This document shows positions 40,599 to 53,020 of a stretch of 64,000 nucleotides of DNA, in pieces. The DNA lies in contig JACDOX010000607.1 of NCBI GenBank assembly GCA_014549065.1, forward strand, positions 62,001-126,000, read 5' to 3'. Position numbers and translations under genes: made by a program. This DNA is from Cardinalis cardinalis (taxonomy: Eukaryota; Chordata; Aves; Passeriformes; Cardinalidae). Each line of letters opens with the position of its first letter. The stretch's first letter is position 1. The notes under the pieces were generated by a model. It did no database searches. It was not told the DNA's origin and worked only from the letters and a program-made list of their open reading frames with translations.

Positions 40599-40855
40599 TC
40601 AGGAGGAATGCTCCTCTAGCAGCAGCAATGCACAGACACCATAGGGCTTAGTGGAACCACATTGTTGGTTACATTTCTGGCTGCATTTATTCTGTTGGTT
40701 TTCCAGCAGCTCCCTGAGTGCTGCATTGAAAGTGTGTTCCCAGATACCACAGTTTTGTCTCATCTGCACATTGAGTTTAATTTGAACTGATGCAGTATTT
40801 CCATTCTCATTTAGCACAGAAAACCTCTCCTTCTTCCAAGGTGAAGAGCCAAGCA
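40599..40855 (-). CDS. possible exon or pseudo-exon, unidentified (low confidence)
   Basis: On the minus strand, a good 3' splice site (pyrimidine run ending TTTTTTCAG) lies just before an open stretch of about 85 codons that ends in TGA at 40599-40601. The predicted segment is polar, has four Cys in its C-terminal third (within about 20 residues around KCSQKCNQQC), and has a helix-like part in the middle (AALRELLENQQ). I recognise no family. A possible 5' splice site lies inside the open part (GTAACC after AGAAAT), so a shorter internal exon is equally possible. No partner exon was found on the same strand within the window. It could also be a long-non-coding-RNA exon, a decayed pseudogene, or chance. 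The acceptor is the strongest argument; codon conservation in other birds would decide. Confidence 0.22.
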
Positions 40856-40871
40856 CTGAAAAAACACACAT

Positions 40872-43224
40872 GGTTTAAAAACTCATTAACTGATGACTAC
40901 ACTTTCTTCCAAATTGCAACAAAAGGCCTCTACCAGCATAAAGAATGCCCAAATGAGTAACTGTTTCATTTACCATCACTATCAAGGAAACAAAATGTCT
41001 AAAAAATATTTTATGCCCAGTCACATCAAAAGAAATTTAAATGCATAGAATTCATATGGCCAATATACAANTAGTAAATAATATTACAACAGGAATGCAC
41101 CAATAACACTTGTATTTGGAAACTGAAAAAGTTTTACAGTGACCTATGAGACTGTAGAACATGCAGTGTGTCTGCTAGGTTTGTCAAACTAAATTTAGGC
41201 TTCATTTAAACAAAAAAAAGGGAGCAGGGAAGCCAACTTTAAAAATACAGTATGTATTCCATTTAATAGATTGCTATGCAGACTGGATGTATTTGATTCA
41301 GTACATTGTGATACAGATATACTTTTCCTGCAGTGTGCAAGGAATATAAGGTAGAATCTAAGCTATAGGAGGAATAGGAATGAACAGGAGATGGAAACAA
41401 TTGTTATGGTCATTGCAATCTAAGCTCGCAGTGATTTATGACTTGGATATAGTCACCTAAAGAAAAGACTGAGTTGTTAACAGTGGAGGATATTTCAAGT
41501 GATCAGTTCTACAGACACAAACTGAACACAAAAATGCTTGGATATGGCACTGATGAAAACTAATATAAAAACTTGGCTGCAGCAACATCCATCAGAATGA
41601 GGAGTCTTGACAAGACCTCTGAAATCCCCTGCTTCAGCAGAGAAAAATTCTTGCTCTTTTCTGGGCTGTGCTAAAGAATAAAACCAAGAGTTTGACCACA
41701 TATTTTCAGCCAANTTTTTCTAGACAAGAAAGCTAATAATTTAGGCATTTTACGACAATCTGCTTTGAGTCAGGCCTAATAGAAGGCTGAAAGGAATCTT
41801 GTGATTATACCAGGAAAAACACATAAGTAAATACTCTAGAAACATTATTAATGGAGTAGAAGAGGCATTACAGCTGGACAGTCTTTGAAAGCTTATTTGT
41901 CAAGGTTTCTGTCTTGCCCAGTTGTTTTTTAATGTCACTTGGCAAAACTCTGTTTTGACCAGGGATCACAGAAGACTAATTTACTGACCATTTTTCCTCC
42001 TTTTTTTCTCAAAAGCAATTTTCCATATTAGTTTAGTCCCAGTACTGTTAAAACCATTCATTCAGAGAATCAACAATGGGGAACATGTAAAGAAACTATT
42101 TATTAAACATATAGATATAAATCAACATGAGCAGATCAAGCAGCTTTAAGAAGGAATTAGTAGTGCAAACATATGACATTCACATTTAAATGAGAACATG
42201 GAGGCAACTTCTAGATACGCTTTACATGTGTGTGGTAAAGGGAATGTACAGGGCCAAAGAAACAAAAATATTCCCTCACATCCATCAAACAGTGCCTTCT
42301 AGAAGCTAATGATTAAAAATCTCTGAGGGCCTCAGTCTCAAATTTGGTTGCTTTGTGGAACTGTCACCTCCTTGGCTTGTATGCATTTGGGCATATCAGT
42401 CCTTGTGGTATGGACCTGCAAAAACCAAAGCTTATTTCAAAGACAGATGGAGAAAATACTTTGGTTTCTTAACTATTAGCCTTGAAACACCATCTTTATC
42501 ATGCCTGGGGTTTGGGGAAGAAGAATATACACCACAGCCCAAAAGCAAAATTCAGATTTTGCATGTTCTTATTAACTGAGAGTAACAAGAACACAAATTG
42601 GTGCTCTATGTTGTTTCTTTGAGAGAAAGATAATTCTTTTGTATAAGATTTCCAATAGTTTGCAGCAATAGAGCATTAAAGTAGCATGTGTAGCATATAT
42701 GCAGTAGGAATTGATCAATGCTGCTCTGATGAGCAGCAAAGGGTCAAATCTTTACATGACTCCACCAGAAACTGCCTGGAAAATCAGCAGAACAAGAAAG
42801 TATTGGCTTATCGTATAAGACTACTTCCTACTTCGTTCCTACTTCCCAGGTATTTCAAGAGGCACAGAAAAACAGATCTGTAAGAGAAGAAAAAGGTTTC
42901 AGTTAGCCTGTCTTGACACTTTTTTTGGTTTTACAAGTACAACATGCATTTCTACCAAGAATCCTAAATATTTACAGGACAAGATTTTGGGGCAACAGTC
43001 GAGAAGAAATAAGGTTGTCCTATTCGAAGTTCAGAGAGAAATAATGTACAAGTTTCCATGTCATCTTCAAATGTCTCCTGTCCACACCCACACATGCTTA
43101 TCACCAGGGTTCTTTGGGTAGGATGACCCCTTTTTACATGTTGATTACACATTAAGGTAGCCAGCCAAGGAGAACAAATTTGCCCAATCAGAGGCAACAA
43201 AGATGAAGAAGGGTCTGGGCACAA
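40872..43224. other. non-coding sequence, no gene seen
   Basis: No supportable gene. Ambiguous bases are at 41072 and 41715. A minus-strand frame of 86 codons (42964-43224) has a protein-like Cys-containing C-terminal half but no convincing splice acceptor and no recognised family. Confidence 0.6.
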
Positions 43225-43618
43225 ATTGTATGAGGAATCTGGAGGTGTTTAGCCTGGAGAAAAGGAGGCTCAGAAAAGGAGGATATCACTCTCTACAACT
43301 GCCTGAAAGGAGTGTAGAGCCATGTGGGGGTTGGTCTCTTCTCCCAGGCAAGCAACGACAGGACAAGGAGAAATGTCCTTAAGTTGTGCCAGGGGAAGTT
43401 TAGATTAATTGTTAGGAAAAAATTCTTCACTAAAAGTGGCACTGGAATGGGCTTTCTGAGAAGTTATGGAGTTACCATCCCTGGAAGTGCTCAAAAGGCA
43501 TAGGGATGTAGCACCTGGGGATATGATTAAGTGTTAAAGAGGCAGTGCTGGGTTAAGTGCTGGAATCAATGATCTCAGAGGTCTTTCCCAGCCTTGATTA
43601 TTCTATGACTCTATGATT
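43225..43618 (+). mobile_element. CR1 LINE, 5'-truncated 3' end
   Basis: The segment contains the standard landmarks of an avian CR1 3' end in order: GTGTTTAGCCTGGAGAAAAG with AGGCTCAG, the CTCTACAACTGCCTGAAAGG stretch, CCATCCCTGGAAGTG, and GATCTCAGAGGTCTTTCCCAGCC, ending in the TTCTATGACTCTATGATT tail. CR1 elements reverse-transcribe from this tail and usually truncate at the 5' end; only about 390 bases, the end of ORF2 or the 3' UTR, remain here. No reverse transcriptase domain is present. Divergence from the familiar consensus is moderate, so it is an old copy. The 5' border is approximate. Confidence 0.95.
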
Positions 43619-44867
43619 AATCCTGCTCTTCCACTGAAAATTTGGACAGTGGTTGTGGTAGAGAAGGGGTACAGATAACAATTAAGCTAAACAAAGAGAA
43701 TTTCTTCCGTTTCTTATCCATTTTTATACATTGCTCCACTGTTGGTAGATACATGTTGTCCAAGCAGCCACCCATTACTTTTCTGAGCCTAGCTTACTTC
43801 ACCAACCATAGACTTAAAAGCTGAACATACTCCTGTTCTCCCTCAGGCCACAACAATTCACCCATCTATAGTAGTATCTGTTTCAGTTGTCTCAAAAAAC
43901 ACACACGCTGCTAATGAAAGCTTCCACTCTTCTGCCAGACCTCCTCACACCTGCAGTTGTGGCATCTGATCTTACTTGTCTTTATAAGGCTTTCCAAAGC
44001 TAAAGACATCTTTTGGAAGTGACAAAAGCCCAACCAACCAAGCAAACACATGCAAACAACCACACCATCCTGGTAACCAGGCCCTCCTTGTTGAAAGTCA
44101 ACTACTGCTGCTGTATGAGGGGAAATGGAGAAAGGTAACAGATACATCCTCTCTTGTTCCTCTTGTGAGTGACAAATCAGAAAATGAGGCTCAGAGCCTC
44201 ATGGCTATTTTACCACTGCCAAAGTGTCTTACAGGGACACTCTGCTCTTTTAGAGGTATCCCATTCCTTGCCATATTGCCGTTTACTGTGGCTTGGCAGG
44301 TGCTCTGCAGGTGCTGTTGCTTGACATCAGGAAGCAAATATCCTCCTCCCTTCTGTGTTCCAGATGGAAAAAATGTAGTCTATGAGACACAATAGGAGAT
44401 TCTGCATGACCACTGAGGAAACTGGGAATGCTATAATGGTATACCAGTTAATACATGGGGAGAGAGAAGGAGCAATAGAGCACTGAAAAACAACAACATG
44501 CATTCTGATTCATGTCTGATAAATGATTGCTTTCCCACAAGACATGTGGGAACAACGCCTTCACTGAGTGTGTAATGGCCCTTCTCTGAGACAGGGCCAA
44601 TCTGTCTGACAGATGACAGTGAGCCCAGAAAGGCAGGAGCATTCTCCTTGGGCCATGGAGCAATANAGTCTCTGTGCTAGAGTTACTCCTGCTGTTAAGG
44701 AGAGGTGCAGGGCATTAATTATATTCACAGGAGAAACAGAAGTAAGACTGTGGCATAGCAGTATAATAGTATTGAGACTGTCATTTCCCAGTCCAAACTC
44801 CTCTAATTAAGTCCCAGCTGAGGTCTCCTGTTCAGGTCTATGGTCTTGATTTCAAAGGGAGAGAGGC

Positions 44868-44890
44868 AAATAAATAAATAAGTAAATAAG
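44868..44890. repeat. AAAT microsatellite
   Basis: About five copies of AAAT with one AAGT interruption. It is an ordinary short tandem repeat. Confidence 0.85.
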
Positions 44891-47800
44891 AACAGTTTAG
44901 TTTCTTTCCAAGTAAGAACTGCCAGGTATTTGGAAGCATTTGTGGGTATCTTTATTTCAAGAGGCTGGTAGGTTGTTTTTACCTTGTAATTGTCTGCTGT
45001 CCTATTTTGAAGTTAATTGACTGCATTCACTCCATAGAACCTAACTCACCTAGAAGTCCCCCAGGACATGATAGATCTTAGGCTTACTTTTTGAATTGTA
45101 ACTCAAGATCTGCCAAAAAGTGAGAGCATAGGAAAAATCCCACCATTGCCTTGCTCTACATCTCCATGTACTAAGGATATCTAATATTCAACACAGGGCT
45201 ATTTTAATCCAGCCCTGGCACCAGAATTTAGCATCAAGGCACCTTGTATGACTATTTTCTTCCAGTTCCCAGAGTGGTATATGTAAATTTGGTGACTAAT
45301 TCTGCACATCTTGTGCTGTTTTCCTTTCCTTCTTTCTTTTTTTTTTAATGGTGAAATTGATCTACACATTCCTGCTTCTTGATACTTTTCATCTAACTTA
45401 ATTTTCTGTTAAAAAAAAGAAAAAAATAAGCTCCAATAGCAAATTTGTGAATTTTTTTTTAAATTTACATGCTCAATGACATTAGCTTTAGACCTGCTTC
45501 TGTTCACAAGGACAATGTTACAAATCCAATTTTCCTTATTCTTCCCCTTGCCAATAGACTAATTGGAAATAAAAAGAAAAGAAACAAAATTAGAAAGGTG
45601 AGCATAAGTGAAAAGAAAGAAATCACAAATTTTTGAGAGAAAACACTCTCTTTTTTTGCTAATATTTCTATTTTACTTCTAGTTTCTTGAATAGCATCCA
45701 TTCATGATTTTACCTTGCTGTTTGCTTCCTTTTTAAATTTAAACTAGTTTTCGTATAGGTTTATATATTTAATTATCTTGGGGTTGCTGAAGAAATCATT
45801 AGTCAATGGTTTATACAACTGTAATTCCATTTTCCTAGGTTATTAAAAACTAATAGCATGCCATTTAATTAGACTAGATGATGAGAATCCACTTAAAAGT
45901 TAGAAATAGACTTACAAACTGCCTATCTTCTTCCTTACTGCCAAGCAAGACTTTATAATAAATCATTATTCCTTTAAAATGAATTTGGTAATTACAAAGG
46001 ACTTCATTCTTCATTATATTCACCACAGCNATACGTATTTCCATAAGTTATCTCATTTATTTGTACCAAGAGTACTATTAAATATAGAATTAATTTATCA
46101 GAGCAGGGTACAAGAAGAAGCCCTTGGAGGATGTTGTTGGTAATGGTCTGAAACAAAGCTTTCGGCTTATCCAAAGAATGAGTCTCTGCAGGAACCCTCA
46201 ATATTAACTCTCACACCACAGCATGGCAATGCTATAGAGTACTGAGGAAGGGGACAAGGCACAAGGCATGAGTTTCTCCTTGGACACACCATTTCCAAGT
46301 GCAGTTCCTGTGCTGAGCCTTGAACTGAGATGACAATTACTGTAACCTGGAGCATAGACCTCTTTCCCTAAGGAAATGAACCAAGACCTCCAATTTATTT
46401 CACATAGCCTGTTTAAGAATCATTGGATAATAAATGGCNTTCAGTCACTGCCAACCCATGGTGAATTTAAAATAGTGACTTGGAGGGGAAATGCTCTATG
46501 TCATAACTCCCTAGGCACATGATCCCCTCTATCATGCCATTTATTAGGCAGCTTGGCCCTGGCACCACATTTATTTATAACATAATATTTCATGCTATAT
46601 AGTCAGAGGTTAATAAAGTCTCATTAACAGCTCCTTTATGGACTACCCCTTTATGGGCAGTCCCCATAAAGCTCTCCAAGATTTGATTTTACAATAATGG
46701 CAAAGAACCTCGGCATTTATTTTCCCCCATCCAATTTTAAAGACCCTACAGCAACACAGAAGTGGGGGAAAGAAAGGAAAAAAAAAACATAACAGGAAAA
46801 TAGTTATCTGTGGTGCAGTGAGAAGAAGGCAAAGAAAAATGTGGTTATCTAATAGGCAACTATGTTTTCCCTATGTGCTAGACTATATAGTCTGTTGGTA
46901 AGTACAACAACAACAAAAAAACCTCATTAAGAAAAAAACTGGATAAGGATGACAGTGATTTTTAATTGCCTCTTTGTTGCAAACTCTCATTGGCTTGTCT
47001 TGAATAGACTCTTGAGAGAAAGAATGTAGGAATTGGCTGGAATTTCACCTCGTATCCTGCAGCCTGCTGTCTTCTAGAATCCTTTGAACTTCTGAAAGCT
47101 GAACAGCCTTTCTCTTTAAGTCTTCTTAGATACAGTCACAAGAGTCTCTGTGTCTTGGTGGTTTCTTATTTGAATTCTGAATATCACTAAAAATTTTTGA
47201 TGCTTTCTAAAAGAATAATATTTCCAAGGCATTGGGGATTGAGTGTTTTTCTTTTGTAGAATATGAGTTGCTTACAATTCTTCAGTATTTGGATTTAGTA
47301 GAGGCTCATATCTTCTCTCTTAACCTGTTCAGTGTCAGAACAGCTCTGGAACATCCAGAAAAGACAATAAACTAATGATAAATTTATTTAAACTAATAAT
47401 AACTATAAACTAATATATCAGCTGAAGAGACTTCTTAAAATGTGTATTAAAAAAAATTGCAATGGACCTTTTAAAGATAATAAGACAATCACAGCTGAAG
47501 GAATGTGCCAGAAGGTCGTGACAGGAATAAGATGCATTTACCTTTCATGTAGAGGAAGGAGAAGAACAGCACACTCAGCAGTCCCCTGTGAGACAGGACA
47601 AACTTTGCCTCGGTGCATATGTCATTCTGAAATAAAAACACAATGTCTCTTCACCAAAGAAATCACAGTCCAGATAAAGGTAGCACAAAGAAGTGGAAAA
47701 CAAGAGAAGCAGTAAGAGAGAAAATTATTTGTCCAAGATCAATGTGAAATCTTCTGGCTTCTATTCTACACCAAACTTAGAGGAGAAGGGGTCAGGATAT

Positions 47801-50800
47801 TTTTCCATATGGCCATTCCTTCCTGCTTCTCCCCTACCCCAAAAATTAGTGTTTAGGTGAACACAGAATTTAAGGGTTTTGGGACACAACAGGTAGATAT
47901 TACACTGTTTGAAGAAAAGCAACATATATCAGTCAGTGCTTTCTGTAACTCTAAAGTGGGATTAAAGAATTATAAAATGCTTATTCCCCCTATGCTTATG
48001 TCTGTCCAAACACAATTAATGCTTTATTTCCTAAAAAATTGAAAGTTTTCACTGAAAAGTGAGTTTTGAGTGGAAAAAAATACATATCACTTCAGAGAGA
48101 AGGGAGATGGACTTCACAAAGAAAACAGTCACACATGAGNAAAAATGGATGGATGTTAGAGCCTGTGAACACTATATATTCTGATGTAAAGCCTATATTT
48201 GAGATTTCTGCCATATTCAGTTATTTACAAAGTCAGAACTTGCAAACAGTGACAGAGTTCATGGCATTATAAATACTAAAAGAGAAAGATAAAAATAATT
48301 ACTTCTCAAACAATATCAATTATTCAATGAATATTTAACATATGCATAATTTTTCTATGGGAGATCAATGGTATCACACAGTGAAATTTAAACATTTGCT
48401 TAAAGGCACAATAAAAAGAGATGGGATTATTTATATACGAAACTGTAAATTCATATTTACTGTAGTCTCTCATCCTGATTGTTTTAAGTTTGTAAATTTT
48501 ATATGAATAAAAAAGACCACTGTATATTGATGCTGATCTCTATTATATGAATTATAGGAACTGAAATCAAGATGAGACAATTCTTCCAGCCAGCATAGCA
48601 TCTTCATGACAGTTTACTGCACTCCAACCTACATTCCTTCTATCAAGTGTCTAATTTGCCAAATCCCAGTGATAGAACAACGGTTTATGCTAACTAAGAG
48701 CTTCAGTCTTCATGGTTTTTGTGGATGGGTGTTTTGTCCTTTTTTTCTTTTTTGGGGGGATTTTTTAAACGCATATTTAAAATCATATAGACGGGAAGTG
48801 CCTTTCATTTTTGTCCTGGGTATGAACCAGGCACATGGAACTATTTCACTTTTAAAAAGAATACTTGCAAAAATTTTACTAAAGATAGTGAGTGATTTTC
48901 TATGTGCTTCCTTTTTTGGATGTTCTTCCCCCTTTCTTCATGGCTACCAGTCTTCTAATAATTGTTTTGAAACAGATGTTACATGGGAACTGTCTATCTC
49001 CTTGTGCAATAGGATGTTGTACAACCCAACTGCAGTCAGACAAATTTCAGTTCTAGGTGACTGAAGGCAGAGGCTCAAATTATAAGGCATGAGATTGATA
49101 TAGGAGGGTTTCCTAGGCCTGGAAAACACAGATATTTAAAACAGATATACTTAGCAGCATTGCTTTAAAGAGTACAGAAGGTAGGTCAATATATTAGAAC
49201 TGCATTTCCACAATGCAACATCTATGTTATAGCACTCAGGAGCCTATACTTAATTTGGCATACAGCTCTGCCTGTAACTGCATCTAAGTATTGATCTGTC
49301 AATCTGTAGTAGTTAACACTGCACACAAACAAAATTTCATTTATCTTTACATACCTGTCATCCATTATTCAGAACCAGCATGTCCAAAAACTAAACGTTC
49401 ATCACATTTTTAAAGATGTCATTTTCATCTTGGTTTTTTATTCATGAGAGGGCTTAGACCTCCTGAGCAGCTCAACCATAAACTGTTAACACAGAGACTA
49501 ACACAGCATGTGAGAGAAAAAACAACCTTACCCACTTACCCACAAACAAACTCAGCACACAAACAGGCAGCCCTCGTTTGCCAAGTCTATTGCATTTAAA
49601 TGTCTGCAAAAAAAACAGAAATAGGAAAACAAGAGTGGTGGCTTTTGCATGCTCTAATTCCAATCACTGAGAAGGAAAAGACTGTGAGTAGGTAGAGGTA
49701 AAAGAGAAAGGAAGGGGTAAAACAAAAAGAATTCCAAAACAGAGCATCAAACAGGACCACTAGAAACTCACAGGTGAGAGAAACCAAGAAACCTTCAAGA
49801 AAAAGCAAAGAAATACATGCAAAAGATTACAAGAATGGCCAAAAAGTACCCCCCAAACTAGTAGTGTTTTGCACTCATCTTAGGATCTCGAGAATCACTT
49901 TTAGCAGCCTAAAGAGAGAAAAGCAGAGACAAAGCACATCTACCAAGAAGCTGAAAATGTTGACATTTATTTCGTCAAAGAAAAGTTTTTAAAAGCAGAA
50001 TATTGAATTCATAATCATTTAGAGTCAATAAAAATGACACATAAATAAAGAAGCAACAATAGCTCTGACATGTCTGTAGGTAGTGGGAGTAACCAAGTAT
50101 TATAACTGGAGAATTAAATANACGAAAATACATAGACAGGTGAAAAAACTCCCAAAAAATTCTCAGCATCCATTTTCCAACTATTCCAACTGGAATTCAA
50201 TCTATAAGACAAGTAAAAAAATTAAAAAACATTTAAAACCTGTTCTCCATTAAAATTTATGCACCACAATCAATGTTGCATGTATTTTCCACACTTCATT
50301 CTTGTTTACTCATGATACACTGGTAAGAGAATTTTCAAGGGCAGTATGACAGGAAATCACTTATAAGAGAAGAGCTTCAGGATTTTCATCAGGTTATTAT
50401 TAATCAATTATATTCATCATTTTCTCCCTTCTAAGGTAGATACAGGCAGCTCCACATGTAAAAAACTAATTGGAGATATGTAAGGCAAAATAGAAAAAAT
50501 GAAAAAAACCCCATCCATTAGATACAACAGCTTTAAAAAAGAAAAGAAACAGCATGGAATTTGCACTGAAGCCTAGAGAGAGTCACAGCAGAACAGGCAG
50601 AAAAGGCTACTCACATAACTGCATTTCTCAGATAATGCTGAAATCTAAAGAATCTGCAAATATTTCTCATGATGAGGCATCAGTAGGAAATCACAAAAAA
50701 CAAGGGTATGGACTGCCCATAATGTCCAGGTTATTGTCATTCTTCCAGCACTTGAGCTATACATCTAAATACTAGATATAGAAATTATGGAAATGTCACA

Positions 50801-51457
50801 AGAGCACATGTAAACCCATAGGAACCAGAGACACCCAAATGTATCTGTAGTTCCCACATTGTGACACACTGAGGGCCTGTGTGCTCACAAAGCTGTACAG
50901 TTTTTACTAATTTTTGCTTACTTCAAATTTTTGTTTTGTGGAGATGTTTATGCAGAATAAAAAATGTGAGGGATGGGAAGGAAAAAGAGACTGAATACAT
51001 ATTTCAATGTTTGGACTCCCAAGGAGCAATAAAATAAAAACCAACTCATTTGAATTTCAAATTTGAGGTTTTTTTCAGACTCAGAAGTGGGGAAGACACT
51101 CTTAGTACTAGTATATCAAATTCTCCTTTCCATCTCCCTCCATTTTGCCTCAAGAGCACACATCCTTTCCACATTCCCAGCCAGAACAAATAAGAAAATG
51201 GGTATCCCATCCTCACTGCTGAACAGTAAAGCAATACAGGAAGAAGAATTAAAAGCTATGCGTATGTATTTGAGTGAAAACATACTCTGGCAATGCCTTG
51301 AAATGATTAGGAGCAAGGCAGCACAAATCCAGAAACACTAGCTCAGGTTCAGAGGCGTGCTCCTGTGTGCTGCCTCTCACCACATTCACGTTTGTCTTGC
51401 ACTGCTTATTCTTGCTCCAGTTCTTTGGAAAGGGATTATCCAAGGTAGTTACTTGCA

Positions 51458-51500
51458 ATTGCAGGGGTTTAGACTCAGTGACCCAGAAGGTCCTTTAGTC
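51458..51500 (+). repeat. possible CR1 3'-end remnant
   Basis: The words GCAGGGGTTTAGACTCAGTG and ACCCAGAAGGTCCTTT recall the CR1 3' region (GGGGTTGGACTAGATGA..AGGTCCCTT). The ATTCTATG tail is absent and the match is short, so this is a weak call. Confidence 0.3.
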
Positions 51501-51658
51501 TTAAGTCTCTCTCAGTTGTCTAATTCCCACCCCAGCCATACCCCAAAAGCTGCAGACTTCCAAGTAATAGCAGGATTGACCTTTGCCTTATGTACAACAA
51601 CATCTTTTAATGAAAGCAGAAATATTTTTCCTTATCCTAGCACTAACTTGTACCACAG

Positions 51659-53015
51659 TGTCATGGTTTGACATGGCACAATGCCAGTGCCCCCCATGAA
51701 GATACCCTCCCCCTGGTGTCTGCTGTGAGATGTGACCAGGAATAAGCAAAGCAGGCTCTCACTTAGTAACAAAAAAAAAAGCTTTATTAACTACACTACA
51801 AGGGAAAAACTACAAGGAAAGGGAAAAAAACCAAGGAAAATGAAAACTGCACAGAAGCATTTTCCTCCTCCCCCCTCACCAAATTTCCAATACAATACCT
51901 CCCCCAAAACACCAACTCTCNATCCTGCANCACCCTTCNAGAATACTCAATCTACAGTTCATCAAGAGGAGAAGGAGTCTTTCTTTGTACCACAGGCTTC
52001 CCCTGGAAACACTGCTGGAACCTCGTGTGTCTCCGTGTCACTGACAGCACCGCCCGGAGAGATCATTTTGCCATCGTGACATCTTCCTTCCATGCTCAGT
52101 GCTGCCACCACTGNNNNNNNNNNNNNNNNNNNNNNNNNNNNNNNNNNNNNNNNNNNNNNNNNNNNNNNNNNNNNNNNNNNNNNNNNNNNNNNNNNNNNNN
52201 NNNNNNNNNNNNNNNNNNNNNNNNNNNNNNNNNNNNNNNNNNNNNNNNNNNNNNNNNNNNNNNNNNNNNNNNNNNNNNNNNNNNNNNNNNNNNNNNNNNN
52301 NNNNNNNNNNNNNNNNNNNNNNNNNNNNNNNNNNNNNNNNNNNNNNNNNNNNNNNNNNNNNNNNNNNNNNNNNNNNNNNNNNNNNNNNNNNNNNNNNNNN
52401 NNNNNNNNNNNNNNNNNNNNNNNNNNNNNNNNNNNNNNNNNNNNNNNNNNNNNNNNNNNNNNNNNNNNNNNNNNNNNNNNNNNNNNNNNNNNNNNNNNNN
52501 NNNNNNNNNNNNNNNNNNNNNNNNNNNNNNNNNNNNNNNNNNNNNNNNNNNNNNNNNNNNNNNNNNNNNNNNNNNNNNNNNNNNNNNNNNNNNNNNNNNN
52601 NNNNNNNNNNNNNNNNNNNNNNNNNNNNNNNNNNNNNNNNNNNNNNNNNNNNNNNNNNNNNNNNNNNNNNNNNNNNNNNNNNNNNNNNNNNNNNNNNNNN
52701 NNNNNNNNNNNNNNNNNNNNNNNNNNNNNNNNNNNNNNNNNNNNACCTCAGTCCAAAGTCCCGGCCTACCTCACCGGGCCTCATGGCCTTCCCCTCCCCC
52801 ACCCAGCAGGAGCAGCTGGACGGGGGAGAGATCCGAACTCTTTCCCCACCGGAACCCAAGAGAGCTTCCCGGGGGCAGAGCCCTGCCTTAACCTTGTGTT
52901 CTCAGAGGTGGATCCAACGTCCCACTGGCCGAATAAGTTGCCAATATTAAAATCTGAACATCCATTGGCTTGACCACAGGATCCCAGAAATCCTGTTTCC
53001 TGTCAAACCACCACA
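51659..53015 (-). mobile_element. solo LTR, ERVL-type endogenous retrovirus, with internal gap
   Basis: On the minus strand the element begins TGTGGTGGTTTGACAGG and ends GTCAAACCATGACA. It is flanked by perfect 5-bp repeats, CACAG at 51654-51658 and 53016-53020, the duplication length of class III (ERVL-like) retroviruses. A poly(A) signal on the minus strand (AATAAA, 51783-51788) lies near its 3' end and fixes the orientation. The termini match, from memory, a large LTR family common in songbirds. Of its 1,357 assembled bases, 631 (52114-52744) are unknown, so the TATA box and most of the middle cannot be seen. Sequence on both sides of the gap is GC-rich compared with the window. There is no gag or pol frame in the visible part, though a gap-sized internal piece cannot be strictly excluded. 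The intact duplication suggests a younger insertion than the LTR at 6922. Confidence 0.9.
52114..52744. other. 631-base assembly gap
   Basis: Continuous N bases inside the minus-strand ERVL-type LTR. The four long frames that appear to cross it (52025-52973) consist mostly of unknown residues and are not genes. The gap is probably due to GC-rich, high-copy LTR sequence. Confidence 1.
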
Positions 53016-53020
53016 CACAG

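Larger units (their letters stand above)
43619..51653. other. non-coding sequence, no gene seen
   Basis: About 8 kb without a supportable gene. It contains an AAAT microsatellite (44868-44890), several A/T tracts (45339-45460), ambiguous bases (44666, 46030, 46439, 48140, 50121), and a conserved-element-like block at about 46440-46720. The 152-codon plus-strand frame at 48606-49064 is rich in Phe, Cys, Ser and Leu, has no domain, and is judged chance. Confidence 0.65.

Noticed and set aside
42964..43224. Minus-strand 86-codon frame with a protein-like, Cys-containing second half
   Set aside because: No convincing splice acceptor. It begins about where the CR1 fragment starts, and no family was recognised.
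48606..49064. Plus-strand open frame of 152 codons rich in Phe, Cys and Leu
   Set aside because: Hydrophobic composition follows from T-rich DNA; no family resemblance and no conserved motif.
52025..52973. Four open frames of 273-293 codons on both strands
   Set aside because: About 210 codons of each are unknown bases from the assembly gap; the known ends are LTR sequence.
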